22,509 nt of DNA from Thermoplasmata archaeon (GCA_021835265.1 JAKBQK010000275.1:1-22509); one strand, 5' to 3'; numbered from the stretch's first letter, positions 7,571 through 15,878 are shown. Numbers and translations: made by a program. Notes: generated from the letters alone by a model not told the origin.

Positions 7571-8938
7571 CTAGATAGATTTACTACCATTTTTCATCAT
7601 TTCATCTATAATTTCCTGTTCAGTTGCTCCCCTGTCTACCCTATAAACATCAAAAGCTTCCCTTCTTCTTATAATATCTTCTGAAAACATTGCGCATTCG
7701 TGTTCCATTTCATACCTGTAAAGATCCTTTCCATTTAGATCAGGTCTTTCATAATCAATTACCGGCATGTTTTTTAAATTGATTTTTCTACCACTCAGTT
7801 TTTCGTATATTTTTGCGACTTTCCTGGCCGCCGATCTGTAATCTGTCAGTTTTCCACCAAATATGTTAATGAAATACTTGTCATACTTCACAGTTAAACC
7901 TCTTGATATGGACCCAGGATTATCTCCATTCCCATACAGGGGCCTTATTCCAGCAAAGGAATAGCTTATATCATTTTTTTCCAGGTCCTTATAAATGCGC
8001 CTAGCACTCTGAATTATGTAATCCACATCTCTCTCTGAAATATTGAAATCATTAGGATCATCAACAAAATTATCCGTTGTGCCAATAATCGTAACTTCTC
8101 CTCTGGGTATTATGAACATCTGTCTCCTATCCAGATGACTTCTGAAAACTATGGCATCTGTGGTTGGAGCCCTTTCATGAGGCACAACAATATGAATCCC
8201 CTTACTTAGCCTGAGATTAACATTATTACCTTTTTCCAGATTTCTATAAACCTGACCCGACCAGGGACCAGCCGCATTTATACAAATCCGTGCTCTAACA
8301 TTGAATTCGCTATTCTTAACTCTATCCATTATCCTTAGTTCAACCAAATTTCCAGTAGGGGTGGCATTAAGAACTTCACAGTAGTTTAAGCACTTTGCCC
8401 CGTGAATTACTGAAGATACAATATTATATATGGTCAATCTGCAGTCATCGGAGAAAGCATCTCTATAGATGAAATATCCAGCGACTTCCTTTCCATACTC
8501 TCCATTATTTCTCGACATTCTGGGAACACTTATTCGTTTGCTCAAAATATTATAGATAAAAAGTCCTGCTCTCATAGTCCTTTTTTTCCACGAATATGGA
8601 TCTATCAATATCCTGAAATTCATATATTTCACTATATTCGTGTTTCTTGCCAGATAATCTCTTTCCCTGAGTAAAGTTTTAACTTCGCGAAATCTAAATT
8701 CTGCAAGATACCTTAATCCGCCATGTATGAGTTTGGAAGACCCGGAACTGGTCCCAGAACCAAAATCATTTCGTTCAAGTAAGATAACTTTAACACCATT
8801 CTCGGAAAGTATATTAGCCACACCTGCACCAGTAATGCCTCCACCGATTATGGCAACATCGTAAATATCCTGATCCTGAGTGTTGATCCAAATCTCTCTT
8901 GTATCTCTGTTAAAGGGTGGAGTGATTGCATCCTGCAT
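7571..8938 (-). CDS. glpD: FAD-dependent glycerol-3-phosphate dehydrogenase
   Basis: Membrane-associated flavoenzyme that oxidises sn-glycerol-3-phosphate to dihydroxyacetone phosphate and passes electrons to quinone. Counting from ATG 8938 (455 residues), the FAD-binding motif is G-G-G-I-T-G-A-G at 32-39. It is followed by G-T-S-S-G-S-S-K-L-I-H-G-G-L-R-Y-L, the GlpD signature. Later come N-A-A-G-P-W and F-G-G-K-L-T-D-Y. The frame opens further to an ATG at 8980. I prefer 8938 because a minus-strand ATTTTAT box (8961-8967) is centred 26 nt before it, inside the longer frame, and because the shorter N-terminus resembles Bacillus-type GlpD. It is divergent from the phosphodiesterase gene, suggesting a glycerophosphodiester catabolic pair. 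GlpA is less likely because the S-S-K-L-I-H-G-G form is GlpD-like. Confidence 0.9.
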   Translation of the reverse strand: MQDAITPPFNRDTREIWINTQDQDIYDVAIIGGGITGAGVANILSENGVKVILLERNDFGSGTSSGSSKLIHGGLRYLAEFRFREVKTLLRERDYLARNTNIVKYMNFRILIDPYSWKKRTMRAGLFIYNILSKRISVPRMSRNNGEYGKEVAGYFIYRDAFSDDCRLTIYNIVSSVIHGAKCLNYCEVLNATPTGNLVELRIMDRVKNSEFNVRARICINAAGPWSGQVYRNLEKGNNVNLRLSKGIHIVVPHERAPTTDAIVFRSHLDRRQMFIIPRGEVTIIGTTDNFVDDPNDFNISERDVDYIIQSARRIYKDLEKNDISYSFAGIRPLYGNGDNPGSISRGLTVKYDKYFINIFGGKLTDYRSAARKVAKIYEKLSGRKINLKNMPVIDYERPDLNGKDLYRYEMEHECAMFSEDIIRRREAFDVYRVDRGATEQEIIDEMMKNGSKSI

Positions 8939-8960
8939 GCAGGGGAAATATCCAGTCAGG

Positions 8961-8975
8961 ATAAAATGTTTTAAC
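8961..8975. promoter_or_regulatory. back-to-back TATA boxes of glpD and the GDPD gene
   Basis: The 15-bp stretch ataaaatgttttaac contains two adjacent A/T boxes. The plus-strand box TTTTAA (8969-8974) is centred about 26 nt before the ATG at 8997. The minus-strand box ATTTTAT (8961-8967) is centred 26 nt before the ATG at 8938. Both distances fit leaderless archaeal promoters, so one short element could serve both genes. Confidence 0.5.
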
Positions 8976-8996
8976 TGCATACGGATTTAGGTAAAA

Positions 8997-9722
8997 ATGG
9001 GATTCAACATCATTGGTCATAGAGGAGTACCTGATTCGTTTCCTGAGAACAGCATGAAATCGTTCCAGCAGGCGAAAAACTGCGGTTTATATGGCATAGA
9101 ACTTGATGTACAGATCACTAAAGATAGCAAGATTGTCGTTTTCCATGATTCTACGCTTAAAAGGGTAACCGGTGCTGAAGGCTCTGTCAGCGACTATTCG
9201 TATTCAGAGATTTCTAAACTTAATTTACTGGAAAGTGATCAGAAGATACCTCTACTTGGAGATGTGCTGAAGAAATTCCAGGATTTGAAGATATTTATAG
9301 AACTTAAGACAAGGGATGAATTTGGGAACAGGATAAACGAGGGTCTCGAGACCGCACTTCATAACATCCTGCAGAATTTCAGCAAGGAGAATCTAATCCT
9401 GATATCCTTTGACGTCGTGGCCATAAGGGAAATGAAGGAGATGAACCTTAATTATAGAACGGGACTGGACATAGGTGAGGAAACCAGAATTATGCTGGAT
9501 AGTATGCTGAAATCTAAGGTGCCAGGATTTATAGATTGCATTCTCCCTCAGTTTTCTTTGCTAAGTTATCCAGAATACAGTGAACTTAATAGATTGGGAA
9601 AGAAAATAATTCCGTGGACTATAAATGATAAAAAGGAACTAAATGTTTTAAGGACAATGAATATTGACACATTTCTCTCAGATCGTGGATGTGATCTCCT
9701 GAGAGAAATTGAAGAAAATTAA
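8997..9722 (+). CDS. glycerophosphodiester phosphodiesterase
   Basis: Metal-dependent TIM-barrel enzyme that hydrolyses glycerophosphodiesters to glycerol phosphate and an alcohol. Of 241 residues, G-H8-R9-G begins the protein. It is followed by P-E17-N-S, I-E35-L-D37-V-Q-x-T-K-D and V-V-F-H50-D, which together give the conserved metal and catalytic residues. The end contains P-W-T-I-N-D, the usual C-terminal motif. There is no signal peptide, so it should be cytoplasmic. It is divergent from glpD, with about 58 bp between the preferred starts, which supports a shared job: release of glycerol phosphate, then oxidation. It ends 9 bp before the convergent ppdK. Whether it acts on imported G3P esters or on the archaeon's own G1P lipids cannot be told. 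Confidence 0.92.
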   Translation: MGFNIIGHRGVPDSFPENSMKSFQQAKNCGLYGIELDVQITKDSKIVVFHDSTLKRVTGAEGSVSDYSYSEISKLNLLESDQKIPLLGDVLKKFQDLKIFIELKTRDEFGNRINEGLETALHNILQNFSKENLILISFDVVAIREMKEMNLNYRTGLDIGEETRIMLDSMLKSKVPGFIDCILPQFSLLSYPEYSELNRLGKKIIPWTINDKKELNVLRTMNIDTFLSDRGCDLLREIEEN

Positions 9723-9731
9723 ATCTATTTC

Positions 9732-12407
9732 TCATTTCTTCTTATCCTTCAAGGCTGCCCTGGCTGCTGATAATCTTGCAATTGGAATCCTGTATGGAGA
9801 AGCCGAAACATAATCCAGTCCAATCTTATGGCAGAATTCTATTGTCTCAGGGTCTCCTCCCTGTTCTCCACATATCCCAATTTCAAGGTTTTTGTTTCCC
9901 TTTCTTCCTCTTTCCACGGCCATCTTCATTAGTTCGCCCACACCTTCGGCATCCACAGTCCTGAATGGATCATTTGGTACTATTTTCTCTTCGAGATATT
10001 TTGCCATGAATTTTCCCTCCGCATCGTCTCTGCTGTAACCGAATGTCATTTGAGTCAGATCGTTTGTGCCAAAGGAAAAGAAATCAGCATAAGCAGCGAT
10101 TTTATCTGCGACCACACAGGCTCTTGGTATCTCAATCATCGTTCCAAATTTATAGCTGATATTGTAGTGACCTTTTTCATCAAGAGCCACCTTCTCCAAT
10201 CTCTCCCTTAGAATCGATAATTCTCTCTCCGTGCCAACGAGGGGTATCATTATTTCAGGTATGATCTTCTTTCCTTCGCTAATTACGTTTATTGCAGCCC
10301 TTATGATCGCCCTTACCTGCATTTCATAAATCTCAGGGAAGCTTATGCCAAGTCTGCATCCCCTGAATCCAAGCATTGGATTGAATTCCTCCAGCGACCT
10401 AATAACACCCAGCATCTCATTCTCGCGATTTATACCTGTCATTAGCTCGTCGATTTCTTTCAGTTCGTTTGCCTTTATCATTTTAATTTTCAGTGAGTAT
10501 ATCCTGTTCAGCACCTCCTCCTTATCTGGCAGGAACTCGTGCAGGGGCGGATCAAGTAATCTTATGATCACCGGGAACCCCTCCATTGTCCTGAAGAATT
10601 CTGTGAAATCTGAAATCTGCATTGGAAGCAGTTTTGTGAGATTGAACTGCCTGTCTTCAGCATTTTTGCTCATAATCATAGATCTCATTATTTCTATTCT
10701 GTCACCACCAAGAAACATCCTCTCTGTTCTGGCCAGCCCAATTCCCTCACCACCATTTCTCCTGGCAATAATTGCCTCCTCCGGAGTATTGGCATTGGAT
10801 CTTATACCTAATTTTCTGTATGTATCAGACCACTTCAGTAGAACCTCTATGTGCTCCCCTACCTGAGACTCCTCGAGATCTGTAACACCAAGAAGGAATT
10901 CTCCATTGGTACCATCAACAGTTATAATATCACCTTCTCTCAGAATGGTTCCATCTATGGTGAGAGACCTTTCTCGGACATTAACCTTCATAGATTCCAC
11001 ACCAACCACGGCAGGTTTACCCATGGCTCTCGAGACGACGGCCGCATGTGATGTCATACCACCCTTCTGGGTTAGGAATCCCTCAGATACGGACATTCCT
11101 CTCACATCATCTGCTGTGGTTTCTGGTCTTACCAGAATTACCTTAACCTTATTCCTGGAAAGTTCCACAGCCCTGTCTGATGAAAATACTATCTGTCCTA
11201 TGGCTGCTCCCGGTGAGGCAGCAAGTCCATGTCCCAAAACCTTCTCCTTTCCGCTCTTCTTAACCTGTGGATGGAATAGTATATCGAGGGTTTCGGGTGA
11301 AACTCTTAGAACTGCCTCTTCCATAGTTATCAATCCTTCCTTTGCCATCTCAACAGCTATCCTCACAGTGGCCCTTGCACTTCTCTTAGCATTCCTTGTC
11401 TGCAGCATGAAGAATTTCCCATTCTCAATTGTGAATTCCATATCCTGCATGTCTCTGTAATTTTTTTCAAGGATTTCCGCTGATTTAACAAAGTCTTTGT
11501 AAGCATCAGGTAGCTGTTTCTCTAGCTCTGAAATTTTTCTCGGTGTTCTTATTCCTGCTACAACATCCTCACCCTGTGCATTCAGAAGGTATTCGCCGAA
11601 AAGTTCTTTTTCTCCAGTGTTGGGGTTTCTGGTAAACGCAACACCGGTTGCTGAATTATTACCTGTGTTACCGAATACCATGCTTACGATGTTAACAGCT
11701 GTTCCAAGATCATTGCTTATTTTATTGATCTCCCTATATGCAATAGCCCTTGGTGAATTCCATGAATTAAAAACTGCTTCTATGGACAGAAACAGCTGTT
11801 TTTCAGGATCCTGTGGAAAGGTCTTCCCGTGTTTTTTGTATACTTCATCAAATTCCTTTCCTATCTCTTCCAGTTCATCAGCCTTCAAATCGGTATCATT
11901 TTTCCTTCCATACTTTTCCTTTTTTTCCTGAATAATTTCCTCGAACTCGTCATGGGGCAGGTTATAGACAACAGTTCCAAACATTTGCTTTAACCTTCTA
12001 TAGGAATCCAGGGCAAATCTTCTGTTTTTAGTGGATTCAGTAAGTCCTTTTAGAGATCTATCATTCAAACCCACATTCAGAATGGTATCCATCATTCCAG
12101 GCATGCTAATGGGTGCTCCTGATCTCACTGAAACAAGTAGGGGATTTTTATCGCTACCAAAACCCTTTCCTGTCTTTGTTTCCAGAACCTTCATGTTTTC
12201 TTTTATGGAACCATTTAGACCTTCAGGCATCTTATTACTCTTCTGATAGGCAATGCATGCTTTGGTTGTAATGATAAAACCATCAGGAACGTTTAGTCCC
12301 AGCTTTTTCATTTCTGCAAGACCTGCTCCCTTGCCACCCAGAAGGTCCGCCATTTCCTTTCCTCCCTCTTCAAAAGTATAAATATACCTGTTTCCCTGTT
12401 CTTTCAT
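9732..12407 (-). CDS. ppdK: pyruvate, phosphate dikinase
   Basis: Interconverts pyruvate, ATP and phosphate with phosphoenolpyruvate, AMP and pyrophosphate; it acts in gluconeogenesis or glycolysis. At 891 residues it has the standard length. The N-terminal ATP-grasp part contains G-G-K-G-A-G-L (24-30), V-S-V-R-S-G-A (92-98) and S-M-P-G-M-M-D-T. The swivelling phosphohistidine domain has G-G-M-T-S-H454-A-A. The C-terminal PEP/pyruvate barrel has G-F-R-G-C-R-L-G, G-T-N-D-L-T-Q and G-I-C846-G-E-Q-G-G. This pattern separates it from PEP synthase (PpsA), which is shorter and has different spacing. It is monocistronic, with a TATA-like box 25 nt before the ATG. Long antisense open frames over this gene are shadows. 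Confidence 0.97.
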   Translation of the reverse strand: MKEQGNRYIYTFEEGGKEMADLLGGKGAGLAEMKKLGLNVPDGFIITTKACIAYQKSNKMPEGLNGSIKENMKVLETKTGKGFGSDKNPLLVSVRSGAPISMPGMMDTILNVGLNDRSLKGLTESTKNRRFALDSYRRLKQMFGTVVYNLPHDEFEEIIQEKKEKYGRKNDTDLKADELEEIGKEFDEVYKKHGKTFPQDPEKQLFLSIEAVFNSWNSPRAIAYREINKISNDLGTAVNIVSMVFGNTGNNSATGVAFTRNPNTGEKELFGEYLLNAQGEDVVAGIRTPRKISELEKQLPDAYKDFVKSAEILEKNYRDMQDMEFTIENGKFFMLQTRNAKRSARATVRIAVEMAKEGLITMEEAVLRVSPETLDILFHPQVKKSGKEKVLGHGLAASPGAAIGQIVFSSDRAVELSRNKVKVILVRPETTADDVRGMSVSEGFLTQKGGMTSHAAVVSRAMGKPAVVGVESMKVNVRERSLTIDGTILREGDIITVDGTNGEFLLGVTDLEESQVGEHIEVLLKWSDTYRKLGIRSNANTPEEAIIARRNGGEGIGLARTERMFLGGDRIEIMRSMIMSKNAEDRQFNLTKLLPMQISDFTEFFRTMEGFPVIIRLLDPPLHEFLPDKEEVLNRIYSLKIKMIKANELKEIDELMTGINRENEMLGVIRSLEEFNPMLGFRGCRLGISFPEIYEMQVRAIIRAAINVISEGKKIIPEIMIPLVGTERELSILRERLEKVALDEKGHYNISYKFGTMIEIPRACVVADKIAAYADFFSFGTNDLTQMTFGYSRDDAEGKFMAKYLEEKIVPNDPFRTVDAEGVGELMKMAVERGRKGNKNLEIGICGEQGGDPETIEFCHKIGLDYVSASPYRIPIARLSAARAALKDKKK

Positions 12408-12427
12408 GATATAACCATATTTTATGA

Positions 12428-12435
12428 CTTATAAA
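12428..12435 (-). promoter_or_regulatory. putative TATA box of ppdK
   Basis: TTTATAAG on the minus strand, centred about 25 nt before the ATG at 12407. It is consistent with a leaderless ppdK mRNA. Confidence 0.55.
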
Positions 12436-12517
12436 TGTTCACCTGATCAAAATCAGGAATAGAAGAAAAGTACTTTTTTATCAGTCATAGAATATATTTG
12501 TAAGAAATAAGTATTGA

Positions 12518-12525
12518 ATTTAAGT
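12518..12525 (+). promoter_or_regulatory. putative TATA box of the alpha/beta hydrolase gene
   Basis: The run atttaagt is centred 27-28 nt before the ATG at 12549. It is weaker than the other boxes, but the spacing fits. Confidence 0.4.
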
Positions 12526-12548
12526 TCATGATTACATAAGGTTTTAAT

Positions 12549-13256
12549 ATGTACAGACATACCCTGCAAACTTCCCATGGAAAGGTTTCTTTCCTTTTCA
12601 GGGAGGGCGAAAAATACATCATACTTTTACATGGCCTTGGAGGTCTTGGCAACAACTTTATGAAAATATCATCCTGTATTCCCGAATCATATGGCGTTAT
12701 TTTACCTGATCTCCTTGGACATGGGCAATCGGCCAAACCTCATGATATTAAAGTTTCAGATCAGGCCGAAATGATCCATGAACTCATAGAAGGTCTGGAT
12801 GTTAGAGAGTTCTTTTTGGGAGGAAACTCATATGGTGGCTGGGTTGCCCTTTTTTACGAAATCAAGTATGGAGATTCTCAGGGACTGATCCTGATTGATA
12901 ATGCTGGAACAAATCCCACAGTTGGAGATCAGGGTCAGGAAAGCGTGGAAAAATTTATGCTTCGGCTTGAAAGGGTAAGTCCTAAAAACGACATGGATAT
13001 AATGAGGGAAATAGTAGAAAATAATACTGGAAGCCAATGTAAGGTAAACGAAGAAATGCTAAAAACGATCAAAAAGAGAACACTTATTTTATGGGGAGAA
13101 AAAGATCAAATGATCCCTGTTGACTATGGAATACAAATGAACCATAAAATACAGGGTTCAAAATTGGAAATCATCAAGGATGGCACTCACACTCCACATG
13201 TATCATCAAGTGAAAATGTATGTCGGTCAATAATTAACTTTCTTGACGGGGAATGA
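12549..13256 (+). CDS. alpha/beta hydrolase
   Basis: Cytoplasmic alpha/beta-hydrolase-fold enzyme of 235 residues. The oxyanion-hole motif L-H-G-L-G-G is at 27-32, followed by D-L-L-G-H-G-Q-S at 54-61. The nucleophile elbow is G-N-S94-Y-G-G. Asp186 in G-E-K-D-Q-M-I-P and His214 in D-G-T-H-T-P-H complete the triad. The order and spacing match small esterase/lipase-like members such as the MhpC/BioH type, but the substrate cannot be read from sequence. The cap region (about 120-165) is short. It is divergent from ppdK and convergent with the nitrilase-type gene, whose 3' end it overlaps by 30 bp (13227-13256). Confidence 0.88.
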   Translation: MYRHTLQTSHGKVSFLFREGEKYIILLHGLGGLGNNFMKISSCIPESYGVILPDLLGHGQSAKPHDIKVSDQAEMIHELIEGLDVREFFLGGNSYGGWVALFYEIKYGDSQGLILIDNAGTNPTVGDQGQESVEKFMLRLERVSPKNDMDIMREIVENNTGSQCKVNEEMLKTIKKRTLILWGEKDQMIPVDYGIQMNHKIQGSKLEIIKDGTHTPHVSSSENVCRSIINFLDGE

Positions 13257-13994
13257 ATAGATACCCGGATCTTCTTCGTGTCTTTGAGTGAATTTATCAT
13301 TTATATTTCCAGTGCTGAAGGAAACATTTTTCTTTCTTTCCTTCCCAAAATTTGTTTTTTTAATTCTTACACCGTCATCTTCCACATAGGTCTGGACAAA
13401 TATGGAATCTCCGTTGAACTGTTCTGTAAGTGAATTAAGTGATAAAACTGCAATCCTGTTCTCCAGTGCCCTTGTAACCATATACTGGTGCCATTCCTCA
13501 TGAAAATCTCTGCGAATCAGTGATGGGTTGAAGATTATTCTAACACCATTTAGTGAACTTATCTTTGAGAAGAATGGAAAATCAAGATCATAACAAACTG
13601 GCACTGAAAATGTTAAATCTTCTCCTGAGAATACCTTTATAACCCTTCCTGGAGTAATCCTCGATTTTTCCCTGTTAAATGGTACTATTTTGTCCTGATA
13701 TCCAACCATCCTGCCTTTGTGATAAACATACGACCTGTTGTATAAGCTTTCTCTTTCTCTCACAATCAACGAACCTGCTATTAAGGTTACTCTCCTTGAA
13801 ATTTCCCTAAAAGTTTCAAAAAGGTCAGAATCCCTCTGTTCATCCACAGGATCAATTATAAATCTCTCTGGGAAGACAACAATGGAGTTTTTTATAAATT
13901 CACCAGATATATCAATGGATCCTTCAATAAACTGTTCCTTCTTCATTATTTCTAACTGATATCCGGTAATATCAACGTTCTTCAATGATTCCAT
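13227..13994 (-). CDS. carbon-nitrogen hydrolase (nitrilase superfamily)
   Basis: Amidase-type enzyme of the nitrilase superfamily. Counted from a GTG at 13997, the catalytic triad is visible: Glu44 (F-P-E-R-F), Lys103 (Q-D-K-I-V-P-F) and Cys135 (V-P-V-C-Y-D-L-D-F-P). A conserved R-A-L-E-N-R block follows, as in other members. I take ATG 13994 as start, one codon after the GTG. It overlaps the 3' end of coaBC by 23 nt in another frame, so it is the last gene of the thioesterase-coaBC run. The substrate is unknown. Given the neighbours, an amide in CoA, pantothenate or beta-alanine metabolism is possible, but this is inference. Its end overlaps the convergent alpha/beta hydrolase by 30 bp. Confidence 0.87.
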   Translation of the reverse strand: MESLKNVDITGYQLEIMKKEQFIEGSIDISGEFIKNSIVVFPERFIIDPVDEQRDSDLFETFREISRRVTLIAGSLIVRERESLYNRSYVYHKGRMVGYQDKIVPFNREKSRITPGRVIKVFSGEDLTFSVPVCYDLDFPFFSKISSLNGVRIIFNPSLIRRDFHEEWHQYMVTRALENRIAVLSLNSLTEQFNGDSIFVQTYVEDDGVRIKKTNFGKERKKNVSFSTGNINDKFTQRHEEDPGIYSFPVKKVNY

Positions 13995-15138
13995 CACCTA
14001 TCTTAATTAGTATTGAAGCCAGTTCTTCCTTTTCCATCTCCTTCTCCATCAACTTTTTTTCTCCATCATAAATGATATATTTGTTCCTGCTTATGCCAAA
14101 GGGCCTTTCCTGAACAAGATTCACCACTGTTACCTGATCTGAATCTTCAGGTACATAATTTCTGTCTGTTAGCTTGAATCTGATTATAGGAATGTTAAGA
14201 TTGAATTTTTTCATGACTCCTTCCATTTTATCTACAAGTTTCTCTCTAGGTTTCATAACCAGATTTACAGATTTTTCACTTCTTATCTTTTTTTCACTCT
14301 TTTCTACAGTAAAGTCTGAAAGTGCGGCAGGTATTGCTATGAGATCTATTTTTTGATCTCTTATAGATTCTTCAACTATTCTGTAATAGTCATCTGTCTG
14401 TTCACATTTTATAAATTCACAATAATAGGGAATCCTGTGTTCAGAATTCCCCACATAAATGATCCTGCCATAACCATCACGATATGCCTCTCTGGCAATG
14501 CATACACCAGTATAACCGGAACTCCTGTTTGTCAGGGATCTAACAGGATCAATTGAAACCTCACTTTTGCCAGAAATGATCAAAATGGTTCTACTGTTGT
14601 TACCTCTTCTAACTATTGTATCTATAATCTCTTCAGACCACATTATCTTTGCTTTGCCATCTTCTACTCTGGGGGAAACAAAATCCACTCCAAAGCCCTT
14701 AAGCCTGACAATATTTTCCTGAAGAATAGGGCTCTCATACATTTCCATGTGCATTGCCGGTACGATCACGGTTCTTATCCCGGTGCCAAGAGCGTTTGCG
14801 AATATTGTGCTTGCAGTATCGTCAGCAATTCCTCCCGCGAATTTACCGATCATATTGTACGTGGAAGGGCACACAAGAAGAATGGTATTTGATCTATCCC
14901 CATCGAAAAGACTAATATGCTCCATATTGCCTGTTAAGTTAGTTATTATAGGTTCTTCTGAGGCCCACTCCATGGTTTCTTTTCCAATGATCTGTGTTGC
15001 ACTATCAGTTAATACGACCCTTATTCTTGCACCACTCCTTTTCAGGTCCCTCACAATGTCCGGGGTTCTGTAAGCAGAAATACTACCACTAACAATCATT
15101 ACTATATTCTTACCACTCAAAAGTTCGTTGATTTCCAT
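13972..15138 (-). CDS. coaBC: bifunctional phosphopantothenoylcysteine decarboxylase/synthetase
   Basis: Two-step enzyme of coenzyme A synthesis that ligates cysteine to phosphopantothenate (CoaB, C-terminal) and decarboxylates the product (CoaC, N-terminal flavoprotein). Of 388 residues, CoaC shows the V-S-G-S-I-S-A start, the active-site His74 (E-H-I-S-L), P-S-T-Y-N at 91-95, G-G-I-A-D-D and P-A-M-H at 127-130. The bacterial A-C-G loop Cys is absent, and E-D-G-K-A-K occupies the place, as I recall for archaeal homologues. CoaB shows I-D-P-V-R-S-L-T-N-R-S-S-G at 196-208, then a Rossmann-like part with A-A-L-S-D-F. An AGGTGA ribosome-binding site precedes the ATG by 6 nt and overlaps the stop of the thioesterase gene, so the two are coupled. 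Confidence 0.94.
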   Translation of the reverse strand: MEINELLSGKNIVMIVSGSISAYRTPDIVRDLKRSGARIRVVLTDSATQIIGKETMEWASEEPIITNLTGNMEHISLFDGDRSNTILLVCPSTYNMIGKFAGGIADDTASTIFANALGTGIRTVIVPAMHMEMYESPILQENIVRLKGFGVDFVSPRVEDGKAKIMWSEEIIDTIVRRGNNSRTILIISGKSEVSIDPVRSLTNRSSGYTGVCIAREAYRDGYGRIIYVGNSEHRIPYYCEFIKCEQTDDYYRIVEESIRDQKIDLIAIPAALSDFTVEKSEKKIRSEKSVNLVMKPREKLVDKMEGVMKKFNLNIPIIRFKLTDRNYVPEDSDQVTVVNLVQERPFGISRNKYIIYDGEKKLMEKEMEKEELASILIKIGDGIIEER

Positions 15139-15144
15139 TAAATA

Positions 15145-15150
15145 TCACCT
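15145..15150 (-). promoter_or_regulatory. Shine-Dalgarno site of coaBC
   Basis: AGGTGA on the minus strand, ending 6 nt before the ATG at 15138. It shares its last three bases with the TGA of the upstream thioesterase gene. It is the clearest ribosome-binding site in the window, at an internal operon gene. Confidence 0.6.
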
Positions 15151-15543
15151 TGATATGGCCCATATTCCGTGTGCAGTTGCCACTGTATTATCACTCTGAT
15201 CATCAATGCTCATTTCTATAAAGGCATGTCTACCACCTTCTCTATTAACCCTGGATGTTATGATGCAGTAATCTCCGGTGAGTGGTGTGAGAAATGTAAC
15301 GTTAAGAGAGAGCGTGAATGCATTGAAGACACCTGGAATGGTGAATACTGAAAGAGCGCCAGAAATATCGAATAATCCTGCAATTATACCTCCGTTAACA
15401 ACATCACCCATCCTCATAAATCGATCTTCAAGAATGATTTTTAGTTTTACCTCTCCATTTTTCTCTGAGAGAATCTCAATTTTGAAATTTTTCATGAAAT
15501 TATCAGATTCTATAAGCGTTCTGAGTCTTGATTCAGGAGACAT
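15145..15543 (-). CDS. hotdog-fold acyl-CoA thioesterase (PaaI-like)
   Basis: 132-residue single hotdog domain of the PaaI/thioesterase superfamily, expected to hydrolyse acyl-CoA esters. The helix motif is V-V-N-G-G-I-I-A-G-L-F-D59, where many PaaI members have His-Gly-Gly; here Asn50 takes the His place. Asp59 is the likely catalytic or orienting acid. Strands at about 77-90 (L-S-L-N-V-T-F-L-T-P) and 105-130 complete the fold. It is the first gene of a minus-strand run with coaBC (6-bp gap) and the nitrilase-type gene, a context that fits acyl-CoA or CoA turnover. The TATA box at 15565-15573 is at leaderless distance. Substrate chain length cannot be judged. Confidence 0.87.
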   Translation of the reverse strand: MSPESRLRTLIESDNFMKNFKIEILSEKNGEVKLKIILEDRFMRMGDVVNGGIIAGLFDISGALSVFTIPGVFNAFTLSLNVTFLTPLTGDYCIITSRVNREGGRHAFIEMSIDDQSDNTVATAHGIWAISR

Positions 15544-15564
15544 ATTCAGTCAAATACTTGAGAA

Positions 15565-15573
15565 TATTTATAC
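15565..15573 (-). promoter_or_regulatory. putative TATA box of the thioesterase-coaBC run
   Basis: The box TATAAATA with its flanking base on the minus strand is centred about 26 nt before the ATG at 15543. The match and spacing are good. Confidence 0.55.
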
Positions 15574-15605
15574 TATCGCAGCAAATTTTTTTTAATGATT
15601 AGCGT

Positions 15606-15658
15606 TTTCCCAGAATATGAAAATGGATTCGTTCTCATAAAAAATATTCTCATGGAAA
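15606..15658. repeat. imperfect 53-bp inverted repeat in the thioesterase/cydA gap
   Basis: The left arm TTTCC-c-AGAATAT (15606-15618) pairs with the right arm ATATTCT-cat-GGAAA (15644-15658). That gives 12 base pairs with a 1/3-nt internal loop and a 25-nt apical part. It is upstream of the thioesterase TATA box on one side and about 250 bp from cydA on the other. It could be an operator, a small structured RNA or chance. Confidence 0.35.
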
Positions 15659-15878
15659 GTTAGACATTGTCCAGTAACAAGCAACATAAAGCACGATGGA
15701 AGTGATTTTAAATGACTGTAAAAAAATCAAAGAATGAGAAATCCAGATTGCACTTGATATTCCCACATCATTTCATATTTTTAGGGGACTTAATATCAAT
15801 AATTTGCTTGTTTTGCCTTAAAAGTTATGTAATTCAAAAATATTTTATCTTTTATATAATATAATTTCACAACAGAGA

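Noticed and set aside
10345..11460. Long open frames on the plus strand antisense to ppdK (173 and 184 codons), plus others near 11617-12246
   Set aside because: The minus-strand PPDK has every expected motif across this region. The antisense frames are low-complexity Ser/Leu/Ile-rich translations with no recognisable domain.
14658..14670. Missing A-C-G active-site cysteine in the CoaC half of CoaBC as a sign of inactivation
   Set aside because: Archaeal homologues that I can recall have the same G-K-A-K type segment there. All other motifs of both halves are intact.
15585..15593. Oligo-T run as a plus-strand terminator
   Set aside because: No plus-strand gene ends upstream of it. It lies in the divergent promoter region of the thioesterase and cydA genes.
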